Shown here in pieces: positions 1 to 7,181 of a stretch of 22,423 nt of DNA. Numbering within the stretch: position 1 is the first letter of the stretch; every line of letters begins with the position of its first letter. The position numbers and the translations under genes were made by a program. Source of the DNA: an uncultured Prevotella sp. (GTDB taxonomy: Bacteria > Bacteroidota > Bacteroidia > Bacteroidales > Bacteroidaceae); assembly GCA_900554835.1 (NCBI GenBank), contig USJD01000044.1, forward strand, positions 1 to 22,423. Reading direction: 5' to 3'. The notes beneath the pieces were generated by a model that did no database searches, was not told the DNA's origin, and saw only the letters and a list, made by a program, of their open reading frames with translations.

Positions 1-1
1 C

Positions 2-88
2 GTGGAATTCTACAATCTTCGTGGTGGCAAGGAACGCATCTTCGATGACATGAACGTAACTTCTACAAAGCTATTATGCAGAGATTGA
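2..88 (+). CDS. possible 3' end of an unidentified gene (partial)
   Basis: Frame 2 is open from the window edge to a TGA at 86-88 and gives 28 residues beginning VEFYNLRGGKERIFDDMNV. The first 19 look like real protein in composition and codon choice, but no family is recognised. From about position 49, frame 1 also reads open to a TAG at 199-201 and begins HERNFYKAIMQRLKTHE, so a frameshift near position 55 cannot be excluded. The DNA after about 90 is AT-rich and looks intergenic. This could be chance coding; confidence is low because the gene body lies outside the window. Confidence 0.3.
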   Translation: MEFYNLRGGKERIFDDMNVTSTKLLCRD

Positions 89-190
89 AAACCCATGAAT
101 TTGAAATCCCACGAAACCCAATAGGTTGCGGATTTGAGGTTTTTTATGTTAAATTATGCATATTGATAAGCCTGTTTAACGAAATAATCG

Positions 191-198
191 TACTTTTG
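191..198 (+). promoter_or_regulatory. Bacteroidetes -7 promoter element for the methyltransferase gene
   Basis: TACTTTTG matches the Bacteroidetes primary sigma factor -7 consensus TAnnTTTG. A TTG at 163-165 could be the -33 element, but the 25-base spacing is longer than the usual 19-21, so that part is weak. The element ends only 5 bases before the ATG at 204, so transcription should begin at or next to the start codon. Confidence 0.5.
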
Positions 199-203
199 TA
201 GGT

Positions 204-1007
204 ATGAACACAGATATACTATCAAAAGACAAAGATCCGATGGGAGCCGCCATCCTTGACTACCAGAGCAAAGGAAAGGCAGGAAAATTGAGCATATTAT
301 CTTCTATGTTTGAGGAAGACGAAATGCCGGTGAAACATCTCTTCCGAAACTTGGAAGAAATGCCGATGCTGGAGCAGAAAGCATTGAGCCTCGCCAAAGG
401 AAAGGTGCTGGATGTTGGAGCTGGTGCTGGATGTCATGCGCTCGCCCTGCAAGCCCAATCGATTGCCGTAAAAGCCATCGATATTTCTCCGCTGAGTTGC
501 CAAGCCATGCTCCTGAGAGGGGTGAAGGATGTAGAATGCATCAACCTGTTTGACCCACATTTGGGAAGCAAAAGCGGAATGGGAAGCGAAGATAGATTGC
601 AGAATGAAGGCAGATTGCAGAATGAAGGCGAATCACAGAGCGAGAGTGGCTTTGATACCATTCTTCTCCTGATGAACGGCACTGGCATTGCCGGAAAGAT
701 AGAAAATCTCCCTGCCCTCTTCAACCGTCTCAAGGCTTTGCTCAATAAAGGCGGACAGATTCTCATCGATTCTTCTGATATCAAATACATCTACGAGAAT
801 GAGGACGGAAGTTTCGACATCAATCTCAATGCAGCCTACTATGGCGAAGTGGATTATCAGATGGTTTACAAAGACGTAAAGGGGGATTCTTTCGACTGGC
901 TCTATGTTGATTTCCCGCTGCTCAAATCCATCGCAGAGAGTTGTGGATTACATGGCAAACTGATTGCTGAAGGCGAGCACTACGATTATCTGGCAAGATT
1001 TTTCTAA
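204..1007 (+). CDS. class I SAM-dependent methyltransferase
   Basis: The protein has 267 aa. The Rossmann-fold SAM-binding motif I is at about residues 67-78 (KVLDVGAGAGCH), followed by the acidic motif II AIDIS at 91-95, as in class I methyltransferases. The substrate cannot be told from sequence; Bacteroidales have conserved relatives of unknown target. Residues about 122-149 form a polar Ser/Gln/Glu/Gly-rich insertion that contains an exact 18-bp tandem duplication, probably a loop before the strand DTILLLMNG. ATG 204 is used because the open frame begins there, but an internal ATG at 240 (MGAAILDY) is also possible: the promoter element almost touches ATG 204, and the residues between are polar and unremarkable. 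The gene is alone on the plus strand and converges on the MgtC-family gene. Confidence 0.85.
   Translation: MNTDILSKDKDPMGAAILDYQSKGKAGKLSILSSMFEEDEMPVKHLFRNLEEMPMLEQKALSLAKGKVLDVGAGAGCHALALQAQSIAVKAIDISPLSCQAMLLRGVKDVECINLFDPHLGSKSGMGSEDRLQNEGRLQNEGESQSESGFDTILLLMNGTGIAGKIENLPALFNRLKALLNKGGQILIDSSDIKYIYENEDGSFDINLNAAYYGEVDYQMVYKDVKGDSFDWLYVDFPLLKSIAESCGLHGKLIAEGEHYDYLARFF
594..629 (+). repeat. 18-bp tandem duplication inside the methyltransferase gene
   Basis: AGATTGCAGAATGAAGGC occurs twice in direct succession (594-611 and 612-629). It keeps the reading frame and adds a second copy of the peptide RLQNEG. The copies are identical, which suggests a recent slippage event in a surface loop. 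Confidence 0.9.
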
Positions 1008-1032
1008 TAAAACAGAACGCCTTAAACACATA

Positions 1033-1103
1033 GTCCCACAGATTTCACAGATTTACACAGATCTTTTTGAGACCTCAAGCCAAATCTATGATATCTGTGG
1101 GAC
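1033..1103. terminator. inverted repeat between convergent genes, with CACAGATTT reiterations
   Basis: GTCCCACAGAT (1033-1043) and ATCTGTGGGAC (1093-1103) form a perfect 11-bp inverted repeat around a 49-base interior. The left arm runs on into reiterated units CACAGATTT, CACAGATTT, CACAGATCT (about 1038-1064). It lies between the convergent methyltransferase and MgtC-family genes and is followed on the plus strand by CTTTTC, so it may serve as a bidirectional terminator. The large loop and the reiterations equally suit a dispersed intergenic repeat. Nothing else is seen in 1008-1143. Confidence 0.45.
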
Positions 1104-1143
1104 CTTTTCGAGCATACGGAGTGGACTTATGACACACCATCTT

Positions 1144-1797
1144 CTACTTAATCGTAGAAATCGTGACATCCGAAAAATCATTCATATAATCCAGAATCTC
1201 CAATGTATGAAAGTCGCGTTTCGCTCTGATTTCTATGCTTGCTTCCAGAAATTCTTCCTTAGACAAGCGACGTTCCTTCAACTCATAAGAATGTACTTCC
1301 ATCCCGTCCTGTTTGATGCGCGTGATAAATTCCTTCACACTCTCACGGGATGGAGCTGAAAAGGACAACTCGATGGTGGATGTTCCCAACTGAGGAATCC
1401 AATAGTTCAGCACCTCCAGACCCAACAGTACCATAGCCGTGGTAAGCACCGCTGCCAAATACATGCCCGTACCGCAAGCTAAGCCGATGGCTGCCGTGAC
1501 CCAAAGACCAGCTGCCGTAGTCAAGCCGCGCACCACATTCTTCTGAAAGATAATCGTACCGGCACCTAAAAAACCGATGCCCGAAACTACCTGCGCTGCC
1601 ACTCGGGAGGAATCTTTCAGATCTACTCCAAAACCAAACTGGGACACGAGACAGAAAAGAGCACTACCCAAAGCTACAAGGAAATGAGTACGGAAACCAG
1701 CTTCCTTGGCACGATATTCACGTTCGATACCTATCGCTCCACCCAACAAGAGCGCCAGCGTAAGACGAATAGTCAATTCCATATAAATTGCATCCAT
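1144..1797 (-). CDS. MgtC/SapB family inner-membrane protein
   Basis: The protein has 217 aa. The N-terminal part (about 1-135) is a hydrophobic MgtC/SapB membrane domain. Its conserved signature GIEREYRAKEAGFRTH is at about 23-38, and the second conserved stretch RVAAQVVSGIGFLGAGTI is at about 65-82. Four to five membrane segments follow one another up to the helix ending near NYWIP. Residues about 140-217 form a soluble C-terminal domain of the ACT-like type seen in longer MgtC relatives. Family members are linked to magnesium limitation, acid or envelope stress, but transport activity is not established, so no substrate is assigned. It is the last gene of the minus-strand run, 53 bp after the cardiolipin synthase gene. 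No Shine-Dalgarno is seen; an alternative start is the Met at residue 6. Confidence 0.88.
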   Translation of the reverse strand: MDAIYMELTIRLTLALLLGGAIGIEREYRAKEAGFRTHFLVALGSALFCLVSQFGFGVDLKDSSRVAAQVVSGIGFLGAGTIIFQKNVVRGLTTAAGLWVTAAIGLACGTGMYLAAVLTTAMVLLGLEVLNYWIPQLGTSTIELSFSAPSRESVKEFITRIKQDGMEVHSYELKERRLSKEEFLEASIEIRAKRDFHTLEILDYMNDFSDVTISTIK

Positions 1798-1850
1798 ATT
1801 CTATAGTTTTAAGTTTCTAAATCAAAAAATCTATCATCCAGAAAATCGCT

Positions 1851-3275
1851 CTACAACAATGGTGAGAGCAGTCTTACAAGCGATTCAAACAATCGCTGGA
1901 AGAACGGGCGCTTGATGAAATAAGCCACATCATCTACCAGCATGGAGCGCTCCTGATCTGTCAGGAATATCTTCTTGATGCGCAATGCCATTCCCTCACC
2001 AAAGAAGAAAGCATTAGCCTCGAAATTATTCTCAAAACTGCGGAAATCGATATTGGTACTGCCGCAGGAACTCAGATTGTCATCGCTTACCAGGAGTTTG
2101 CTATGGTTGAATCCATCCTCATAAAGATAAACTTTCACACCAGCCTCTATCACCTCCATCAAATAAGAACGCGAAGCCCATTCCACCAGTTTGGCATCGC
2201 CCCGACGAGGCACCATGAGTCTGACATCTACTCCCGCCAAAGCAGCGGTTCGCATGGCAAAGAGCACGGGTTCCGTAGGCAAGAAATAAGGACTCTCCAT
2301 ATACACATATCTGTGAGCCTGCAGGATGATGCGTACATAGCCCTGCATGATGTCAGGCCAAGGAGAAACTGGACTGCTCGTCACAATCTGCGTAAGACAG
2401 TTATTGGAAATACTCTTATCTACAGGCGGATAATAGCGGCGGTCGTTGATGAGTTCCCGACACACGAAATACCAGTCCACTAAGAATGCTCTCTGGATGG
2501 CATAGACAGCACCGCCACGGATACGGAGATGCGTATCTCTCCAAGTCTGCTTTGCCGTTCCCTTCACATATCTCATGGCAATATTCATGCCCCCGATAAA
2601 TCCCACCTTTCCATCGATGACGCAGAGTTTGCGGTGATTGCGATAGTTCACCTTACCCGTAAAGGCTGGAAACCTAACTGGCATGAAAGCCTGCACATGC
2701 ACTCCAGCCTTGATCATCCTTTCGAAGAAGCGGTTTTTCACCTTCCAGCACCCCACATCGTCGTATATCAGTCGTACCTCCACGCCCTCACGCACCTTGT
2801 CTATCAGCGCATCAGCCACCAGATTTCCTAAAGCATCGTCTTCGATGATATAAGTATCCAGATGAATATGGTCCTTCGCCTGTCCGATGGCATTCAGGAG
2901 TGAGAATACAAACTCATAGCCGTCCATGAGAATATCCACCTCATTGTCCCTAAAAGGGAGCGCCCAGTTCTGGTTGGTAAACAGTTTCATCAGCGGTCTG
3001 TTGCGGCGAGGGATATGCAGGTCTTCCTGCTCGGCAAATTCGAGCATGCTGCGCTTGGTGAGCAAGTCCATACTGCGCTTGCTGATTACCTTTTCCTTAC
3101 GGGTGTTCTTGCCGAAGAAAAGATAGAAGATGATGCCGACTACCGGCATAAAACAGAGCACAAGAATCCATGCCATGGCTTTCTCCGGTTGCTTGTTGTC
3201 CATGAGAACAGCCACGATTCCACTTATCGTTATCGCCAGATATACTACCAGCAAAAACCAATGGATATACAGCAT
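1851..3275 (-). CDS. cls: cardiolipin synthase (phospholipase D family)
   Basis: Cardiolipin synthase joins two phosphatidylglycerol molecules into cardiolipin and glycerol at the inner membrane. The 474-aa length is normal for the family. Two N-terminal membrane helices (about 5-25 and 34-54) are followed by two phospholipase D HKD motifs: H214-K216-D221 within NHRKLCVIDGKVGFIGGMN, and H391-K393-D398 within NHSKLLVSDDN. Both catalytic sets are intact. The C-terminus ends in an amphipathic stretch typical of the family. The gene starts 24 bp downstream of the dnaG stop and has a strong Shine-Dalgarno, unusual for this phylum, so it is probably co-transcribed with dnaG but independently translated. 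Confidence 0.93.
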   Translation of the reverse strand: MLYIHWFLLVVYLAITISGIVAVLMDNKQPEKAMAWILVLCFMPVVGIIFYLFFGKNTRKEKVISKRSMDLLTKRSMLEFAEQEDLHIPRRNRPLMKLFTNQNWALPFRDNEVDILMDGYEFVFSLLNAIGQAKDHIHLDTYIIEDDALGNLVADALIDKVREGVEVRLIYDDVGCWKVKNRFFERMIKAGVHVQAFMPVRFPAFTGKVNYRNHRKLCVIDGKVGFIGGMNIAMRYVKGTAKQTWRDTHLRIRGGAVYAIQRAFLVDWYFVCRELINDRRYYPPVDKSISNNCLTQIVTSSPVSPWPDIMQGYVRIILQAHRYVYMESPYFLPTEPVLFAMRTAALAGVDVRLMVPRRGDAKLVEWASRSYLMEVIEAGVKVYLYEDGFNHSKLLVSDDNLSSCGSTNIDFRSFENNFEANAFFFGEGMALRIKKIFLTDQERSMLVDDVAYFIKRPFFQRLFESLVRLLSPLL

Positions 3276-3282
3276 TTTCTTA

Positions 3283-3289
3283 CCTCCTT
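3283..3289 (-). promoter_or_regulatory. Shine-Dalgarno for the cardiolipin synthase gene
   Basis: On the minus strand AAGGAGG lies 7 bases before the ATG at 3275-3273 (AAGGAGGTAAGAAAATG). Most other genes in the window have no such site, so this one fixes the start and suggests stronger or separate initiation within the dnaG transcript. Confidence 0.75.
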
Positions 3290-3299
3290 ATATTATATT

Positions 3300-5234
3300 T
3301 TAGTTGAAGACATTATTCGACTGTGACGCCACGAGCATGTTCATCTTCTTCAGTTTCACGAATTCCTCCAGAAGTTCCCTGTTGCCAGGATTCTGCTTAA
3401 ATTCCTGCTGCACCTCGATAATACGCTGCGCAATATAGTGGGTACGGAAGGAAAGCATGTCCTTGAATATCTGCTGGCGCAATTTCTCCTCGTTCATCTT
3501 CATCTGCAGACTTGCCGTCGTTATCTCCTGCTCACCCGTCGGAATACCAGCTATCCTACTGATTTCCGGGTTGGGATGAGCAGCGAAATAGGTTTCACAT
3601 CTGAATCCTTCCTCCTCAATATGCTCCATAGCCTCAGCCATGATCTGATTGTAGATGGAATGGTGGAACTTGAAGTCATCGCCCTCCATGTCCAGATAGA
3701 TATACTGGGCTGCAGGCAGTTCCACATCATTGCCGTCTGCATCCTGCACCTTGATGATTTCATCGCCATGATGGATTACCAGTTTGATGAGCAGGTCTTC
3801 CACCTCCATCAGTTTGTCGAGTGGTGTAACAGCCGCCTGTCGCAAAGCCTGCTGCTGCACTGGATATCCAGCATCTCTGAGTCCTGCAGCCCGACGTTCT
3901 TCCTTCACCTGCTCGCTCATTCCGTTGCGGATAAAGGAATTGAGGGCATTGATGATAACCGCCTCATTGACTCCCAGACGGTGAGAACAGTCGGTGATAT
4001 AAGCCGCTCGGGTAATCTGATTCTTGATCTTCGAGATGCTCTCCACGATGGAATTGATGGCCTCACTTCGCTTCACGGGATCGGTTACGCCTTTGAGCAT
4101 CACGTCGGTCTTAAACTGGATAAAGTCAGTCTGATGGTCTGCAATATATTGCCTGAACTGCTCGGCAGTATGATTGCGTGCAAAACTGTCAGGGTCGTTG
4201 CCGTCAGGCAGAAAAAGCACCTTGACGTTCATCTCCTCCTCCAGCAACATGTCGGTTCCTCTCAGGGCAGCATGCACACCCGCCTTATCACCATCATAGA
4301 GCAATACGATATTATTGGTAAAGCGATGCAAGAGTCGGATCTGATAGATGCTGAGTGCCGTACCCGAATTGGCCACCACGTTTTCAATGCCACACTGGTG
4401 CATGGAAATCACGTCGGTATAGCCCTCCACCATAAACACGCAGTCTTCCTTGGCAATCGCCTTCTTCGCCTGGAAAAGTCCGTAGAGTTCACGTTCCTTG
4501 TGATAAATCTCACTGTCGGGCGAGTTGACATATTTCTGGCTCACACCCTTGGTACGGCTATCGAGCACACGTCCGCCGAAAGCCACCACCTTGCCACTCA
4601 CACTAAACCAGGGAAAGATGGCACGGCCGGAGAATCGGTCGAAATACTTTCCCGGTTCATTATCAGAGGCGATGAGCACACCCGTCTTGACCAGATACTT
4701 CGGATTATAACCCTGTTTCACTGCCGCCTCGCCGAGAGCAGTACGACTGTTGAGCGAAAAGCCGAGCTGGAATTTCCGGATGATGTCATCTCTGAAACCA
4801 CGGCTTCTGAAATACTGCATACCGATGGCACGACCGTCCACATCATTCTGAAGGATATCCTGGAAATACTTGGCAGCCCACTCGTTGACGATGAACATAG
4901 ATTCCCTTTCGCTCTCCCGCTGCTTTTCCTCGTTGGTCAATTCGCGTTCCTTGATTTCGATATGATATTTCTTGGCAAGCCAGCGCAAGGCATCGGGATA
5001 GGTCATCTGTTCCAGTTCCATGAGGAAGTTGATGGCATTACCACCCTTGCCACAGGTGAAACAATGACAGATGCCACGGGTCGGTGAAACAGAGAAAGAC
5101 GGATGGGAGTCGTTGTGGAAAGGACACAAGCCGATGTAGTTGACCCCTCGTTTCTTAAGGGTCACGAACTCTCCTACCACCTCTTCGATCTTGGTGGAAT
5201 CCATAATTCTTTCTATCGTCGGTCTATCTATCAT
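3300..5234 (-). CDS. dnaG: DNA primase DnaG
   Basis: DnaG synthesises RNA primers at the replication fork and works with the DnaB helicase. The 644-aa protein has the CHC2 zinc ribbon with ligands C37, H40, C58 and C61. It has the catalytic-core N-terminal domain with the FGGRVL motif at about 219-224. The TOPRIM domain is at about 264-345, with the catalytic Glu in EGYTDV (E270) and the acidic pair in YDGDKAG (314-316). The last about 190 residues form the variable helicase-interacting domain. Length and motifs are complete. The first Met (MIDRPTIERIMD) is the conserved bacterial primase start. It heads a minus-strand run with cls and the MgtC-family gene. Confidence 0.97.
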   Translation of the reverse strand: MIDRPTIERIMDSTKIEEVVGEFVTLKKRGVNYIGLCPFHNDSHPSFSVSPTRGICHCFTCGKGGNAINFLMELEQMTYPDALRWLAKKYHIEIKERELTNEEKQRESERESMFIVNEWAAKYFQDILQNDVDGRAIGMQYFRSRGFRDDIIRKFQLGFSLNSRTALGEAAVKQGYNPKYLVKTGVLIASDNEPGKYFDRFSGRAIFPWFSVSGKVVAFGGRVLDSRTKGVSQKYVNSPDSEIYHKERELYGLFQAKKAIAKEDCVFMVEGYTDVISMHQCGIENVVANSGTALSIYQIRLLHRFTNNIVLLYDGDKAGVHAALRGTDMLLEEEMNVKVLFLPDGNDPDSFARNHTAEQFRQYIADHQTDFIQFKTDVMLKGVTDPVKRSEAINSIVESISKIKNQITRAAYITDCSHRLGVNEAVIINALNSFIRNGMSEQVKEERRAAGLRDAGYPVQQQALRQAAVTPLDKLMEVEDLLIKLVIHHGDEIIKVQDADGNDVELPAAQYIYLDMEGDDFKFHHSIYNQIMAEAMEHIEEEGFRCETYFAAHPNPEISRIAGIPTGEQEITTASLQMKMNEEKLRQQIFKDMLSFRTHYIAQRIIEVQQEFKQNPGNRELLEEFVKLKKMNMLVASQSNNVFN

Positions 5235-5292
5235 ATCTGGAAATATATCAGATCATATTTGAAAAATATCAAAATCAGAAACTATTTAAATG

Positions 5293-5300
5293 CAAAGTTA
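5293..5300 (-). promoter_or_regulatory. -7 promoter element of the dnaG operon
   Basis: The minus strand reads TAACTTTG, an exact match to TAnnTTTG, placing a start site near 5287 and a leader of about 50 bases before the dnaG ATG. No good -33 TTG was found at the expected spacing. The 242-bp gap 5235-5476 is AT-rich and holds this and the divergent promoter for the plus-strand genes; nothing else is evident in it. Confidence 0.5.
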
Positions 5301-5413
5301 CTACTTTTATTCGAAATGAGCGCATTTTCCGCACTAAATAATGTAAACATTTCTCCCAAAACCCTACATTCCAAACATTTTTAAGAAAAACTTAGTTATT
5401 TTGTCTTCAACTA

Positions 5414-5445
5414 TTAGGCATTTCCAATTATTTTGCTTAACTTTG
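5414..5445 (+). promoter_or_regulatory. promoter of the ABC ATPase / cvfB-like / ettA run
   Basis: TTAG (5414-5417), then 20 bases, then TAACTTTG (5438-5445) fits the Bacteroidetes layout TTTG-N19-21-TAnnTTTG. Transcription would begin near 5451, giving a leader of about 25 bases before the ATG at 5477. Confidence 0.6.
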
Positions 5446-5476
5446 CCTACTGATACAAACGAAAAGAAAAAGAAAA

Positions 5477-6238
5477 ATGATAGATATCAAAGGCATAACC
5501 AAAAGCTTCGGCTCGCTGCAGGTACTTAAGGGCATCGACCTGCACATTAACAAGGGCGAGGTGGTAAGCATTGTCGGTCCCAGCGGAGCCGGCAAAACCA
5601 CGCTGCTCCAGATCATCGGAACCCTCGATAAGCCTGACGCAGGAAATATCATCATCGACGGCATCGACGTGAGCAGGCTTTCCACCAAGAAACTGAGCGA
5701 TTTCCGCAACCAGCATCTGGGCTTCGTGTTCCAGTTTCACCAGCTCCTGCCTGAGTTCACCGCACTGGAGAACATCATGATTCCTGCCTTCATTGCCGGC
5801 AAGAGTCGCAAACAGGCGAAGGAACGTGCTGAGGAACTGCTGGCGTTCATGGGACTGAGCGATAGAGCCAACCACAAGCCTGCCGAACTCTCCGGTGGCG
5901 AGAAACAGCGCGTAGCTGTGGCCCGAGCATTGGTCAACAATCCTGCCGTCATCCTGGCCGATGAACCATCAGGAAGCCTCGATACCAAAAACAAGGCAGA
6001 ACTGCACCAACTGTTCTTCGATCTGCGTGATAAGTTCGGACAGACCTTCGTTATCGTAACCCACGACGAGGGACTTGCTGCCATTACCGACCGCACGATT
6101 CATCTGAAAGACGGAATGATCGAGAAAACCGTAGAGGCTAATTCTGTTGACGACGAGATTCCTGCAAAGGACATTCAGGAAGAAAAAGTCCAGGAAGATA
6201 TTGTTCAGAAAAAGAGTGAACAGGAGGATGTAATCTAA
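5477..6238 (+). CDS. lolD: ABC transporter ATP-binding protein, LolD/MacB type
   Basis: This is the ATPase subunit of a type VII (LolCDE/MacB-like) ABC system, most likely powering release of lipoproteins from the inner membrane. It has 253 aa with Walker A GPSGAGKT (34-41), Q-loop at Q86 in FQFHQLLPEFTALEN, signature LSGGE (138-142), Walker B ILADEPSG (D162/E163) and the switch histidine in VTHD (H196). All catalytic residues are present. Typical family members end near 220; here an acidic, Gln/Glu/Lys-rich tail of about 30 residues (VDDEIPAKDIQEEKVQEDIV and beyond) is added. No permease gene is adjacent, so the substrate is inferred from family similarity only. It is followed after 83 bp by the cvfB-like gene. 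Confidence 0.82.
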   Translation: MIDIKGITKSFGSLQVLKGIDLHINKGEVVSIVGPSGAGKTTLLQIIGTLDKPDAGNIIIDGIDVSRLSTKKLSDFRNQHLGFVFQFHQLLPEFTALENIMIPAFIAGKSRKQAKERAEELLAFMGLSDRANHKPAELSGGEKQRVAVARALVNNPAVILADEPSGSLDTKNKAELHQLFFDLRDKFGQTFVIVTHDEGLAAITDRTIHLKDGMIEKTVEANSVDDEIPAKDIQEEKVQEDIVQKKSEQEDVI

Positions 6239-6321
6239 GATCATAGAATTCGCATTCGTAGAAAGAAGATCAGAATTCACAAGAAGGAATAAGAATCCCA
6301 AAAAGAAGTAAACAAGAAAAC

Positions 6322-7161
6322 ATGGCAAACAAGATAAAGCTCGGCGATTACAACCGCCTCAGAGTTGTAAAGAAAGTAGATTTCGGCATGTACCTCGACG
6401 GAGGCGATGAGGGAGAAATCCTCCTTCCTACCCGCTACGTACCGGAGGGACTTTCCATTGGCGACGAGATTGACGTTTTCATCTATCTCGACCAGGAAGA
6501 GCGTATCATCGCCACCACCGAAACCCCTCTTGCCAAAGTGGGCGACTTCGCCTATCTCGAAGTGAAATGGGTCAACGAATATGGTGCTTTCCTCGGTTGG
6601 GGACTGATGAAGGATATCTTCTGCCCATTCCGTGAACAGAAGAAGCGCATGGTATTGGGCAATTCCTACATCGTTCATATCCATATCGATGAGGAGAGTT
6701 ACCGCATCGTAGCCTCAGCCAAGGTGGAAAGATACCTGAAGGAAGACCATCCTCACTACAAGCATGGAGAGGAAGTGGATCTGCTCATCTGGCAGAAAAC
6801 CGACCTCGGATTCAAGGTCATCATCGATAACCAGTACTCCGGTCTGCTCTACAAGAGCCAGATATTCCAGTATATCCATACAGGCGACAAACTAAAGGGC
6901 TACATCGGACGAGTACGCCCAGACGGAAAGATAGACGTCACCCTGCAGAAGACCGGCATGGAACAGACTGCCGATTTCGCTGAAACCCTCTACCAGTACC
7001 TGCTCGACAATGACGGAGAATGCAATCTGGGCGACAAGAGCGAGGCAGACGATATCTACGAGCGATTCCACGTAAGCAAGAAAGTATTTAAGCGTGCCAT
7101 CGGAGATCTCTACAAGAAGCGACTCATCACCGTGAGCCCGATGAGTATCCGATTGGCATAA
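6322..7161 (+). CDS. CvfB-like S1 RNA-binding protein
   Basis: The 279-aa protein has the organisation of the CvfB/YitL family: consecutive OB-fold S1-type modules followed by a winged-helix domain. The first module (about 1-65) contains VVKKVDFGMYLDGGDEGEIL. The second covers about 68-135, with VKWVNEYGAFLGWGLMKDIF. The third covers about 145-215, with TDLGFKVIIDNQYSGLLY. The C-terminal winged helix is about 220-279 and ends KKRLITVSPMSIRLA. CvfB relatives bind RNA and have been tied to virulence-factor expression in Staphylococcus; the role in Bacteroidetes is unknown. It lies between the LolD-like gene and ettA on the same strand, 20 bp before ettA, so probably co-transcribed. Confidence 0.85.
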   Translation: MANKIKLGDYNRLRVVKKVDFGMYLDGGDEGEILLPTRYVPEGLSIGDEIDVFIYLDQEERIIATTETPLAKVGDFAYLEVKWVNEYGAFLGWGLMKDIFCPFREQKKRMVLGNSYIVHIHIDEESYRIVASAKVERYLKEDHPHYKHGEEVDLLIWQKTDLGFKVIIDNQYSGLLYKSQIFQYIHTGDKLKGYIGRVRPDGKIDVTLQKTGMEQTADFAETLYQYLLDNDGECNLGDKSEADDIYERFHVSKKVFKRAIGDLYKKRLITVSPMSIRLA

Positions 7162-7181
7162 CACATTTTTTTAATTATTAT

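Noticed and set aside
964..1359. 131-codon plus-strand open frame overlapping the methyltransferase end and the MgtC-family gene
   Set aside because: It spans an intergenic inverted repeat and the antisense of a conserved membrane-protein gene, with no recognisable domain.
3438..5087. 549-codon open frame on the plus strand
   Set aside because: It lies entirely antisense to dnaG, whose motifs are complete. The product is His/Leu-rich without recognisable domains, as expected from the complement of a well-coded gene.
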